Shown: positions 9,195-18,400 of the stretch, piece by piece
Position numbering within the stretch: the stretch's first letter is position 1
Layout of the letters: every line of letters begins with the position of its first letter
Assembly (NCBI RefSeq): GCF_009696175.1
Contig: NZ_VUMM01000003.1
Span: 62,001-126,000, forward strand
DNA: 64,000 nt
Reading direction: 5' to 3'
Origin: Floccifex porci
GTDB taxonomy: Bacteria; Bacillota_I; Bacilli_A; Erysipelotrichales; Erysipelotrichaceae
Made by a program: the position numbers and the translations under genes
The notes under the pieces: generated by a model
Seen by the model: only the letters and a program-made list of their open reading frames with translations
What the model was told of the DNA's origin: nothing
Databases searched by the model: none

Positions 9195-9228
9195 AAACGT
9201 CGAGAAATTATCTCGACGTTTCTTGCAT
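9195..9228 (+). terminator. Intrinsic terminator
   Basis: The perfect 11-bp stem AAACGTCGAGA / TCTCGACGTTT has a 5-base loop. It is followed by a T-rich tail (TCTTGCATTTTG), directly after the gene fragment ending at 9186. Confidence 0.75.
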
Positions 9229-9231
9229 TTT

Positions 9232-9535
9232 GTCACTCGAACTCGATTGTATTATTTTCTAAATGGTCCAAAATTTGCCCTTTTTGGCCATATTCATAGG
9301 TACAATTCCATCAAAACAGGCCTTTTTCCCATGCGTTTTAGAAAAATGTTTTCAAAAATGTTTTCACGGAAATGGTTTTTAAGCGTTGTTACATATCCTG
9401 AAGAGCAAATAGCATCTTTAAGGATATGTATGATGTTGCATTCATTGATAACAGTATTTCATAAGTCGTTTATGATGTCTAGCCTGAAAACAGTGAACGC
9501 AATATCTTATAATGGTTTGCCAGAAATGTTATAAT
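9232..9535 (+). repeat. Dispersed repeat, copy C (long form)
   Basis: It is nearly collinear with copy B for about 300 bp, including the tandem ATGTTTTCAAAAATGTTTTC and the AACAGTATTTCATA tail. It ends in GTTATAATACTG, about 58 bp before the start codon at 9594. This is almost the same distance as copy B keeps from its gene. Confidence 0.9.
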
Positions 9536-9593
9536 ACTGTTGATATTTCAAAATTATTAATAATTTATAACTTAGTATTTAGGAGGTCAAGAA

Positions 9594-10619
9594 ATGAATG
9601 AATTAGATCATAACAAATTGATAACCCAAATAGAAAGTCTATTAGATAAAGCAAGAAACCAGGTTGCTGTACAGGTTAATAATACACTTCTTGTAACATA
9701 TATGGAAATTGGAAGGTTGATTGTTGAAGATATGATGGAACATCAGGATGACGAAAACTATCAAAAAGCTACTATCACCACTATTTCCAAAGATCTTACA
9801 AACAAGTTTGGAAAAGGATTTTCTCGTGCAAATATTTGGAATATGATGGCTTTTTATAAAGAGTATGGATCCGTTCAGACACTGTCTGAACGACTAAGCT
9901 GGTCACATTATTGTGAACTGTTATCCATTTCCGATAAGGATAAAAGACATTTTTATGAAGTAGAATGCATCAACTCTAAATGGAGCGTACGGGAACTGAG
10001 AAGACAGATATCTTCGTCTTTGTTTGAAAGACTGCTTCTATCAAACGGCGAAGCAAACAAACAGAAAGTACTTGATTTAGCTTTAAAGGGAAATGAAATC
10101 GCAAAACCTGAAGATATTGTAAAAGATCCATATGTGTTTGAATTCCTTGGTATACCAGAAGACAAGCCAATGATGGAATCAGATCTTGAAGAAGCACTGG
10201 TAAGGCAAATTGAGAAGTTCCTGCTGGAACTTGGCAAAGGATTCATGTTTGTTGGAACACAACAAAGAGTAACATTCGGCAACGTTCACTATTATGTTGA
10301 TATGGTATTTTACAATAAGATTCTAAGATCATACGTTCTTATTGAATTAAAGACAATCAAGCTAATGCCGGAAGCTGTTGGCCAGCTTAATATGTATCTC
10401 AATTATTATGCAGCTGAAGTAAATGATGAAAATGACAATCCGCCAATAGGACTGATTCTTTGTACAGATAAAGGAAATGTTGATATGCAGTATGCTTTAG
10501 GTGGATTAAGTAACAATATATTTGCTTCTAAATACGTTACTTATATGCCTGACAAAGAACAACTTCTAGCCCAAGTAGAAGCAGTCATTCTCAAAAATGA
10601 AGAAAAGAATAAAAAGTAG
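9594..10619 (+). CDS. DUF1016 (YhcG-type) PD-(D/E)XK nuclease
   Basis: The 341-residue protein has the DUF1016 N-terminal helical domain (about 10-165, including LTNKFGKGFSRANIWNMMAFY and LSWSHYCELLSI). A C-terminal PD-(D/E)XK nuclease domain follows, with Asp236 in YYVDMVFYN, Glu251-Leu-Lys253 and the QLNMYLNYY motif. Family members are small nucleases often found in defence islands and mobile elements. AGGAGGTC lies eight bases before ATG. It is the only gene between repeats C and D. A defence role is inferred from family and context. Confidence 0.9.
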   Translation: MNELDHNKLITQIESLLDKARNQVAVQVNNTLLVTYMEIGRLIVEDMMEHQDDENYQKATITTISKDLTNKFGKGFSRANIWNMMAFYKEYGSVQTLSERLSWSHYCELLSISDKDKRHFYEVECINSKWSVRELRRQISSSLFERLLLSNGEANKQKVLDLALKGNEIAKPEDIVKDPYVFEFLGIPEDKPMMESDLEEALVRQIEKFLLELGKGFMFVGTQQRVTFGNVHYYVDMVFYNKILRSYVLIELKTIKLMPEAVGQLNMYLNYYAAEVNDENDNPPIGLILCTDKGNVDMQYALGGLSNNIFASKYVTYMPDKEQLLAQVEAVILKNEEKNKK

Positions 10620-10689
10620 ATTAGACTGCATTAAATATGTTGGTAGAGGATATATCGGCCACTGGGAAATAGAGGAATAACTGATCATA

Positions 10690-10718
10690 AACGTTAGCAG
10701 AAGTTGCTAGCGTTTTTT
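10690..10718 (+). terminator. Intrinsic terminator of the DUF1016 gene
   Basis: The stem AACGTTAGCA / TGCTAGCGTT has a short loop and runs into TTTTTT. It lies 70 bp after the stop at 10619. Confidence 0.8.
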
Positions 10719-10780
10719 GTTTGCATTGCTATAGCTTGAATACCATTTGTTTTCACAGGTACAATCCCCAAGAAAGCGAG

Positions 10781-10923
10781 CGAACTCGATTGTATTATTT
10801 TCCAAATGGTCTAAAAAGAACTTTTTTTGGTCATATTTATAGGTACAATTCCATAAAAGCAGGACTTTTTCCCATGCGTCTACAAAAAATGTTTTCAAAA
10901 ATGTTTTCACGAAGATGGTTTTG
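10781..10923 (+). repeat. Dispersed repeat, copy D; candidate left att region
   Basis: It shares the core blocks with copies A-C from CGAACTCGATTGTATTATTT to the tandem ATGTTTTCAAAAATGTTTTC, then diverges after GATGGTTTT. It does not have the 160-bp tail of B and C. The segment 10924-11040 reads as a short open fragment (CYEDQAASQLDLHYILLLDY) that I cannot assign. The rest of the stretch to 11143 is AT-rich, with nothing recognised. It lies just outside the conjugative-element backbone. Confidence 0.85.
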
Positions 10924-11143
10924 ATGCGGTTATTGCATGTTATGAAGATCAAGCTGCTTCTCAGTTAGATCTTCATTATATTCTATTGCTTGATTATAGT
11001 ATTGCAGTTGAATCAGACGGAATCCATCATGGGATTTAGCGTATTTATACCGTCTATTCAGAGTTATATATAAATGTTATAATCTAGGTGATTTTAGATA
11101 AAGAGATTTATACAAATCGGAATTTGTGGGGATAGGATTTATA

Positions 11144-12013
11144 ATGGTGAGGTACAATATCGTGAAAAATATAAGAAAGCGAAAAATAATTATACTTGTG
11201 GTGCTTCTGATTTTAATTATGGTCAGTTGGGTAATTTGGGGAAATCTGTCGATAGAAACAAACCATTTAACAGTAACATCTAAAGACCTGCCTGAAGCGT
11301 TTGACAATTTTTCTATTGCCCATATTTCGGATTTGCATAATGCGGAATACGGGAAGAATAATGAAAAGTTAATTGATATATTAAAGGCAGAAAGCCCAAA
11401 TATAATCGTTATTACTGGGGATTTGATAGATTCCAACCATACAAATATTGAAGTTGCAATATCTTTTGCTCAACAAGCCGTAAAAATCGCTCCTTGCTAT
11501 TTTGTTACAGGCAATCATGAAGCATGGGTCGGCTCACAATATGAAGAATTAAGGACATCATTAGAAAATGCAGGAGTTACCGTTCTTCAAGATGAAGCCA
11601 TCGAATTGAACTATGGTGATGAGTGTATTCAGCTAATAGGCTTAAATGACCCTGATTTTTCGGAACGGGACAGTTTTTTATCGGAAAGTATTTTGGAAAC
11701 AAAACTTTCGCAGGTAAATATTAGCAATGGATTTACTATACTTTTGTCGCATAGACCAGAGTATTTCAATGTCTATCAAAATAAAAATATTGATTTAGTA
11801 TTGTCGGGGCACGCCCACGGCGGACAATTTCGACTGCCATTTTTGGGAGGAGTTATTGCTCCGAACCAAGGATTTTTCCCGAAATATGACGCAGGCATCT
11901 ATACAGAGAATGGAACAACTATGATTGTGAGCAGAGGTATTGGAAACAGTATTATTCCGGTGCGAATCAACAATCGACCGGAAATAGTTATCATAGAGTT
12001 GAACTGCGGATGA
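11144..12013 (+). CDS. Membrane-anchored calcineurin-like metallophosphoesterase
   Basis: The 289-residue protein has one N-terminal transmembrane helix (about 12-32). The metallophosphoesterase core has the metal ligands in order: the DLHN segment, TGDLID, GNHE, SHRPE and GHAHGG. This is the YkuE/YaeI group, predicted phosphodiesterases acting outside or at the membrane; the substrate is unknown. The start at 11144 (ATG after GGGGATAGGA) is preferred over an in-frame GTG at 11126. The next gene is parA of the conjugative element, about 160 bp on. Confidence 0.9.
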   Translation: MVRYNIVKNIRKRKIIILVVLLILIMVSWVIWGNLSIETNHLTVTSKDLPEAFDNFSIAHISDLHNAEYGKNNEKLIDILKAESPNIIVITGDLIDSNHTNIEVAISFAQQAVKIAPCYFVTGNHEAWVGSQYEELRTSLENAGVTVLQDEAIELNYGDECIQLIGLNDPDFSERDSFLSESILETKLSQVNISNGFTILLSHRPEYFNVYQNKNIDLVLSGHAHGGQFRLPFLGGVIAPNQGFFPKYDAGIYTENGTTMIVSRGIGNSIIPVRINNRPEIVIIELNCG

Positions 12014-12120
12014 ATAAGTCTATATCCTGATTTTACATGTTAGTATCAGGAGCACAAAAGGAATTTGTGAGAATATATAAATTCCAATTTGTCTATCCAA
12101 TAAAAACACCAAAAAACCAA

Positions 12121-12170
12121 AACTCCTTTTACATATCCACTGCTAGCTGGTGGTTATGGGAAAGGAGTTT
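12121..12170 (+). promoter_or_regulatory. RBS-overlapping hairpin with T-run before parA
   Basis: The left arm 12121-12139 and right arm 12151-12169 pair at about 16 of 19 positions. The right arm includes AAAGGAG and is followed by TTTTTT, with ATG at 12177. A small inner palindrome GCTAGC lies in the loop. Arrangement and sequence are conserved with the copy at 2081, which supports function as terminator/attenuator or translational switch. Confidence 0.6.
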
Positions 12171-12176
12171 TTTATT

Positions 12177-12995
12177 ATGTCCAAATGCAAAGTAATTGCA
12201 GTAGCCAACCAGAAAGGTGGAGTTGGCAAGACTACTACAACAGAAAATGTTGCGATTGGCTTAGCCCGAAATGGAAAGGAAGTATTGATTATTGACTTTG
12301 ACCCTCAGGGCGATTTGACTGCTTGCCTTGGATGGAAGAACAACGATGCGCTGGAAAACACCGTTTCAACGATGCTGGATGATTACATCAATGACAAGGA
12401 TATCAGGTATGCTTCCTTGATTCTGAAACACGAAGAGGATGTCGATGTGATACCGGCAAACATTGAACTGGCGGACTTCGAGATGCGTCTTGTATCCGTG
12501 ATTAACCGTGAACAGGTACTAAGCAGCTGTCTTGAACCATTAAGGAATCGATATGACTATATTCTGATTGACTGTCCCCCTTCTCTTGGCATGCTTACAG
12601 TAAACGCACTTTCGGCTGCTGACCAAGTATTGATACCGGTACAGGCTCAGTACTTGCCTGCTAAGGGAATGACTAAGTTACTTCAAACAATTAACAAAGT
12701 ACAGCGCAAGATCAACAGCAATCTCACCATTGCTGGAGTTGCTATTACCTTGGCAGATATGAAGACAAATCTGGCTAAAAGTACAATAGAGACGATCAGG
12801 GATAGTTTCGGTAGAAACATCAGGGTATTTGACTCGGTTATTCCAGTTGCTACAAAAGCCGGTGAAGCTTCCATTTCAGGGAAGAGCATCTATTCCTACG
12901 CCAAGGATTCCAAGGTTGCCAGTGCATATTCATTGCTTACTGATGAATTGATCTCATCTGGCAAGCCAAAACAGCGAAATGATTTTGAAAGATAG
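12177..12995 (+). CDS. parA: ParA/Soj partition ATPase
   Basis: The 272-residue ParA has the deviant Walker A motif KGGVGKTT at residues 13-20, [13 protein letters not shown], and the DCPPSLGMLTVNAL Walker B region. Lys13 marks it as a true ParA/MinD-type dimeric ATPase. With the ParB at 13539 it would keep the excised or replicating form of the element stable. The start is the ATG at 12177 behind AAAGGAG. The gene opens the element's operon and is followed by ssb after 14 bp. A broken copy lies at 2136. Confidence 0.95.
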   Translation: MSKCKVIAVANQKGGVGKTTTTENVAIGLARNGKEVLIIDFDPQGDLTACLGWKNNDALENTVSTMLDDYINDKDIRYASLILKHEEDVDVIPANIELADFEMRLVSVINREQVLSSCLEPLRNRYDYILIDCPPSLGMLTVNALSAADQVLIPVQAQYLPAKGMTKLLQTINKVQRKINSNLTIAGVAITLADMKTNLAKSTIETIRDSFGRNIRVFDSVIPVATKAGEASISGKSIYSYAKDSKVASAYSLLTDELISSGKPKQRNDFER

Positions 12996-13009
12996 AAAGA
13001 AGGTAGAAA

Positions 13010-13321
13010 ATGAACAAATCGAATTATGTGTCATTAAGCGGAACCCTTGTTAAGGATGCAATCATCAGGAAAAACGACAAAGGTTCCGATTATGTACTGT
13101 TTACACTGTCTGTTCCCCAGACTGGAACAAAATGGTACGACTATATCAACTGCATCGCATTTAATGAAAATGCTGCCATTATTGCAAAGAGCCCACTAAA
13201 AGGCACTCCCTATCATATTGAAGGAAGGATCCATACCAGTTCCTTTGACAGGAATGGCAAGAAGCATTATTCAACGGATGTTGTTGCTGAAAAGATCGAG
13301 ATGGTAAATCAAAATGATTAA
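13010..13321 (+). CDS. ssb: Short single-stranded DNA-binding protein
   Basis: The 103-residue protein is essentially one OB fold: LSGTLVKDAIIRKNDKG, the KWYDYINCIAF strand and HIEGRIHTSSFDRNG. It lacks the acidic C-terminal tail that recruits partners in chromosomal SSB. Such short SSBs are common in conjugative elements, where they coat the transferred strand. AGAAGG precedes the ATG. It overlaps the next gene by 8 bp, so the two are translationally coupled. Confidence 0.85.
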   Translation: MNKSNYVSLSGTLVKDAIIRKNDKGSDYVLFTLSVPQTGTKWYDYINCIAFNENAAIIAKSPLKGTPYHIEGRIHTSSFDRNGKKHYSTDVVAEKIEMVNQND

Positions 13322-13526
13322 GATAAGACTTAAGAAATGCCCTGTTTGCCACTCCGATGTCAAGGTGATCATCGACTGGGATGGTGGCAGGATCAATGGC
13401 AAGTTCAGACAGTTCGGATACTGTTCAATCTGTGGCTACCATTCAGATCCCAAGGACTCTTATGAAGAAGCTGCCAACACATGGAATGCTCAGGTATCCA
13501 GTGGTCATCAGCTTCCATTGTTCTAG
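13314..13526 (+). CDS. Lar-like zinc-ribbon protein
   Basis: The 70-residue protein has two CxxC pairs (CPVCH, then CSICG) and ends in the EAANTWN motif seen in the Lar (restriction alleviation) family of phage and plasmid proteins. Phage Lar modulates type I restriction. Here the role is inferred from motif and from its place among plasmid-type maintenance genes, with ssb upstream and parB downstream. Confidence 0.7.
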   Translation: MIKIRLKKCPVCHSDVKVIIDWDGGRINGKFRQFGYCSICGYHSDPKDSYEEAANTWNAQVSSGHQLPLF

Positions 13527-13538
13527 GAGGTGATCTGA

Positions 13539-14513
13539 TTGTCAAAACTAGATTTAGGCTTGCCAAATTATGATTCCCTTTTCTCTACTGAAGAGGAACG
13601 CCAGGAATCAAGACTTGAAAAGATTGTTTCAATCCCAATAGACAAGATATCGGATTTCAAGAACCACCCTTTCCATGTAACCATGGATGAGGATATGCTG
13701 AAACTCATTGATTCCATCAAGGAAAACGGGATTCTGATACCAGCACTAGTTCGTCCCAAGGATGATGGAACCTATGAGATGATATCCGGTCACAGGCGTA
13801 AATATGCCATGTCACACATCGGACTCACGGAAATGAATGTTATTGTCAGAGAACTTGATGATGACCAGGCAACGATACTGATGGTTGACTCCAACATTCA
13901 GCGTGAAAACATCTATCCATCCGAAAGAGGATATGCCTATAAATTGCGACTTGAAGCCATGAAACATCAGGGCAAGAAAATTGACTTGATTCCCGATGAA
14001 GAATTAGGCGTTGAATACAACAAGCAAACTTGTGGCCAACTTGACCACAAGTTAAAGTCGATTGATGTTTTAGCAAACGACATGGGCGAAAGCAGAAAAC
14101 AAATACAGCGTTTCATTCGTCTCACTTACCTGATAGAACCATTGCAGGAGATGGTGGATGGAAGACACGATAGCGAAATTAAGATTGCTTTCAATCCAGC
14201 TGTTGAGCTTTCATTCCTGACTGTAGATGAACAATATGATCTTGCGGATGCCATTGTTGCCAATGACCGTACACCATCGCTTGCCCAATGCCAGGAATTC
14301 AAGCGATTAAGCCATGATGGCGAACTGACAACCGAATTCATCCAGGAAACACTGGAAGCAGAAAAACCGAATCAGAAGGAAAAGCTGTCCTTCAAGATGT
14401 CGGAAATCGATAAATACTTTCCAAAGGACTTCACACCAAACAGGAAAAAGGATCTTATCATCCACCTGCTTGAAAACTGGGCCAGAAAGAAATCACGGGA
14501 ACAGGAACGATAA
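13539..14513 (+). CDS. parB: ParB-family partition protein
   Basis: The 324-residue protein has the ParB/Spo0J N-terminal nuclease-like domain: PIDKISDFKNHPF near 30-45, ENGILIPALVRP, and the GHRRKYA arginine patch that binds CTP in the family, followed by ERGYAYKLRLEAM. A central DNA-binding helical domain includes LANDMGESRKQIQRFIRLTYL. The C-terminal 60 residues are Lys/Glu-rich. TTG at 13539 is the start, set by AGGAGGTGA just upstream. It partners the ParA at 12177. Confidence 0.92.
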   Translation: MSKLDLGLPNYDSLFSTEEERQESRLEKIVSIPIDKISDFKNHPFHVTMDEDMLKLIDSIKENGILIPALVRPKDDGTYEMISGHRRKYAMSHIGLTEMNVIVRELDDDQATILMVDSNIQRENIYPSERGYAYKLRLEAMKHQGKKIDLIPDEELGVEYNKQTCGQLDHKLKSIDVLANDMGESRKQIQRFIRLTYLIEPLQEMVDGRHDSEIKIAFNPAVELSFLTVDEQYDLADAIVANDRTPSLAQCQEFKRLSHDGELTTEFIQETLEAEKPNQKEKLSFKMSEIDKYFPKDFTPNRKKDLIIHLLENWARKKSREQER

Positions 14514-14625
14514 TCGCATGTCGGATATCGAAATTTGCACCTGTGATTTTAACAGACTGAATGAAGGGGCAGTCTGCTTTGTGACCTGGCAGTTGTGACT
14601 CCATGTTTCCCCTAAAACCCCTTCA

Positions 14626-14653
14626 ACCTACCGAAAAGCTATTACCTACCGAA
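14626..14653 (+). repeat. Pair of direct repeats after parB
   Basis: ACCTACCGAA occurs at 14626-14635 and again at 14644-14653, 18 bp apart, in the 200-bp gap between parB and the secreted-protein gene. Helical-turn spacing and position suit a ParB or regulator binding site; this is inference. A weak hairpin (CAGACT...AGTCTG) lies at 14552-14575. Confidence 0.35.
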
Positions 14654-14716
14654 GAAAATGAACTGGTAATAGTAACTATCCAGATTATTAGTAGATTCTT
14701 ATAGGAGGAATAGTAA

Positions 14717-15397
14717 ATGAGAAAGAAGTTATTATTATCATGCTTATCAGTAATTGCTCTGGTAGCACTTGGTATTGGTGCTAATGCAGATATGTTTAAA
14801 CCATATGAACGATATGAGATGCCAGTAGAAACAGCAGAAATCATCGTAGAGGAAATGCAAGAGGATGAAGGAATCATTGAGGAAGCTATTGAAACCAATG
14901 GCACCAAAAAGGAAGAAACAATAGTTGTTACAGTTGCGGACAAGAAGAGCACTTTTTCTTCGGAAGGTAAAAAGGAAGAAAAACAGGTTGTTAATACATC
15001 GCCTGTCAATGAAGGCAAGACACAATCCAATAACAAACCACCAAAGAAAGCATCAAACGACCAGTCTTCTGCTGCAGAACCAGTAACACCTAAACCTGAA
15101 CCAACACCCGTGCCTGATCCAAAGCCTGTTGAAAAGCCATCGATGCCGGAATATGCATGTCCTGCTGGAATGGATCCAAACAAGCCATGTGATGTAATCA
15201 TGGACACAAACTTCTACTATTCAACATATTCCAGCCAGTCTGAAGCAGATAATGCTGGGCAATATTTCCTGGATGATGTTGTGAACATTGGCGATAAGGA
15301 AATCACCAACTATTCAGTACAGCCTGTTTATCGGAATGATGGTTCTGTTGCCTATTATGGTTTGAACCTATGGAGCTATGGATCTTTGATCCAGTAA
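14717..15397 (+). CDS. Secreted protein with Pro-rich linker, unknown
   Basis: The 226-residue protein has an N-terminal signal or membrane segment (residues 2-24), then an acidic stretch, a Lys/Ser/Pro linker (about 80-140, with PKPEPTPVPDPKP), and a compact C-terminal domain of about 80 residues. That domain has two Cys (YACPAGM and KPCD) and many aromatic residues. I do not recognise the family. The gene directly precedes the surface adhesin and sortase, so it probably belongs to the cell-surface part of the transfer apparatus. ATG follows AGGAGG. Confidence 0.7.
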   Translation: MRKKLLLSCLSVIALVALGIGANADMFKPYERYEMPVETAEIIVEEMQEDEGIIEEAIETNGTKKEETIVVTVADKKSTFSSEGKKEEKQVVNTSPVNEGKTQSNNKPPKKASNDQSSAAEPVTPKPEPTPVPDPKPVEKPSMPEYACPAGMDPNKPCDVIMDTNFYYSTYSSQSEADNAGQYFLDDVVNIGDKEITNYSVQPVYRNDGSVAYYGLNLWSYGSLIQ

Positions 15398-15433
15398 AGG
15401 CGGTGATTCATTACTGAACTATATAGATATTCT

Positions 15434-15457
15434 GACGAGTCAATCTCGTCTTTTTTT
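15434..15457 (+). terminator. Small intrinsic terminator
   Basis: The 6-bp stem GACGAG / CTCGTC has a TCAAT loop and is followed by seven T. It lies 37 bp after the secreted-protein gene and 32 bp before the adhesin start, so it may attenuate read-through into the adhesin gene. Confidence 0.65.
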
Positions 15458-15489
15458 ATTGAAAGAGTTAGAAAGAAAGGACAAAGAAA

Positions 15490-18400
15490 ATGAAGAATTT
15501 ATTTAAGAAAACGGGCAAGCTGTTCCTCACATTGCTTGTGCTTTTGAACAGTGCATTTCAAATTACTCCCGTCTTTGCTGAAGAAAACGATCCAATCGAT
15601 TATTCTGAAGCCGTTGAGACCATAACGGAACTTGGTCCAGCTGAAGAGGTTTTTCCTGAAATCTATGCAGAGGAAACGGAAAATCCCAAGCTTCGATTAA
15701 CTCCAGGATTTGGCAGTGACCGCATTGTCAGAATCAATGGCGTTGGCGTTTATGGATATGACTACATCCGAATCCTTACGGTTGGAGGAAATGTTGTATT
15801 CTGCATTGAACCATGGGCATTGTTTGCTACCGACCATGATTATCCAGTTAACACTACCAAATGGAATGATCTATCTGAATACCAAAGACAAGCCATCTGG
15901 GAACTCAACTACTATGGCTATTCCTATCCAGGACATCAGACAGAAAGATACTATGCTGCTACTCAGTTATTGATCTGGGAGGTTGTCGATAGATGGTATG
16001 ATCCTTACTATCCAGATGGTGTTACGCCAATTGATTTATCTCCTGAAATCAATGAAATCAATTATCTTAGAAGTCAGCCACAAGGTAGACCTTCCTTCAA
16101 CAACCAGACAGTCAAGATGGGAATCAATACTCCTGTTACCTTGACCGATACCAAAGGAACCCTGGGCAATTACAACGTCAATAGCGGCAACGGCATCAAT
16201 GCATCTGTTAGCGGCAACAATCTGACAGTATCCATTACCTCAGAAAACTATGATCGTACTCTTACCTTCTCAAGAAAGAATTCAGCAAGGGATGTTCATG
16301 TCATCTATGGAGCAGGAGGCGATCAGAAGGTCATCTTCATGGCTTCAAGAAGTGATCCAACGCCAAGCTTTAAGCTGAATTTTGAACTTCTTTATTCTGA
16401 TATTGAAGTGGAAAAGCAGGATATTGAAACAGGCGATAAAACACAAGGAGATGCGACCTTCAACGGTGCTGTATTTGAAGTAAAGGATGCTTCCGGCAAT
16501 GTCTTGGAAACAATTACTACAAATGGTAATAAAGTCAAGTCAAGGAAGTATCCTGTTGGTACGACGCTCAATGTCTGTGAAGTAACGCCACCTGAAGGAT
16601 ATCTACTTAATAGCAACTGCAGCAGCATTGAACTGAAGTTTTCTGGTGATAGTACCCCTTCTACTTTCTATACAACCTGCAAGGACCAGGTCATCAAAGG
16701 AAGAATCGAAATTACCAAGACAATCGAACAGGAACGAAAGGATCCATATGAATCGGTCATATCAAACCCTGGTGTTGGCTTTGTGTTTGATATCATCCTC
16801 AAGTCAAGTGGCGAAACCGTTGCTACACTGGTTACAGATGAAGATGGTCGTGCCATTACTAATTGGCTTCCATATGGAACCTATGTCGTCAAGGAACATG
16901 CTGTTACCGGTTATGATACCTTGAAGCCATTTGAAGTGAAGATCGAACAGGATCAGAAGACCTACTTCTACAACATCTACAACGATACCTTAAAAGCTGA
17001 ACTCAATATCTACAAAACCGATGCTGAAACCGGAAAAAGAATTCCAGCAGCTGGCGTTGAATTCAAGATCAAGGATGAAAACGGCAACTTCATCAAGCAG
17101 AAGGTAACCTATCCAAACAAATATGAAACCGATGTATTCGTAACAAACGAAGAAGGATCGGTTCATCTTCCAGAAACACTGAAGTTTGGCAAATACTGGA
17201 TTGTTGAAATCAAAGCACCTTATGGCTATGTATTAAGCAACAAGGAAATTCCAGTCAATGTTGATGGTACAGCAACTGAGATCTTCATGAATTTTGACAA
17301 TACTACGCAGAAAGGCCAGGTTTATGTTGAGAAGTATGGAGAAATGCTATCTGATGTAGAAACAAGTGAAACGGAATATGGAACGCTTTATACTCCAGTC
17401 TACGAAGAGAAGTTTCTTGAAGGGGTAACCTATCAGATTACAGCAAGAGAAGATATCATCACACCTGAAGGAACGCTCTGGTATAGCGCTGGAGATGTTG
17501 TAGATATCTTTACAACAGTTGATGGTGTAACCACTTCTTCTCTTCTCCAGCTTGGCAAGTATTCCATTACTGAAATTAATACACCTGAAGGCTTTGTACT
17601 GGATCCAACTGTCTACGACTTCGATATTGAGTATGGTGGACAGCTGATCGATGTAGTTGAAATCAAGCAATCCTACAAGAATGATCGACAGAAACTGGAT
17701 CTTGAAATCACCAAGACATTTGAGGACGAAGATCCTGATGCCTACAAGGATGTTGTATTTGGTGTCTATGCAAAAGATGAAATCATTGTAAGGGAACCAG
17801 TTGAAGAAGTGATACCTGTTATGTTATCTGACGATGAAGATGATGATAGCGGCAGAGCATGGATTCCAGCTGATGGACTTGTTGGAATTCTGACTTTGGA
17901 TGAAAATGGTCACAATGTTGAACAGCTTGATCTCCCTGTTGGCGATTACTATATCAGAGAACTTGAAACCAATGTTGGTTTTGTTCTTGATGAAGAAAAC
18001 CATGAATTCACATTTGAATATGGTGAAACAAGCCTGGAATCAATTCAAGTTGGAATGGTACTTCACAACGAAAAACGCCGTCTTGATCTGGAAGTAAACA
18101 AAGTAGACAGTGAACACAAGGACCATTTCCTGAATGGCGCCATCTTTGAAGTCTATGACAAGACAACTGGCAAATATGTTGCTTCCCTATGTTCTGGAAA
18201 TCTGATGATCAAAGGATCTGAAAAGGATGAAGAATATGAAATCGCCAAGGATGAAGCCTTTGAAGAAATCATCAAAACAGCCAAAACGGATGAAAACAAG
18301 GAAATCATCATTGATCTTGATGATGGTATCTACTATTCAAGAAAAGCGGATTCAGAAGAAGTTACAAAGCATATCGTAAAAGATGGAAAAGCAGTATTGG

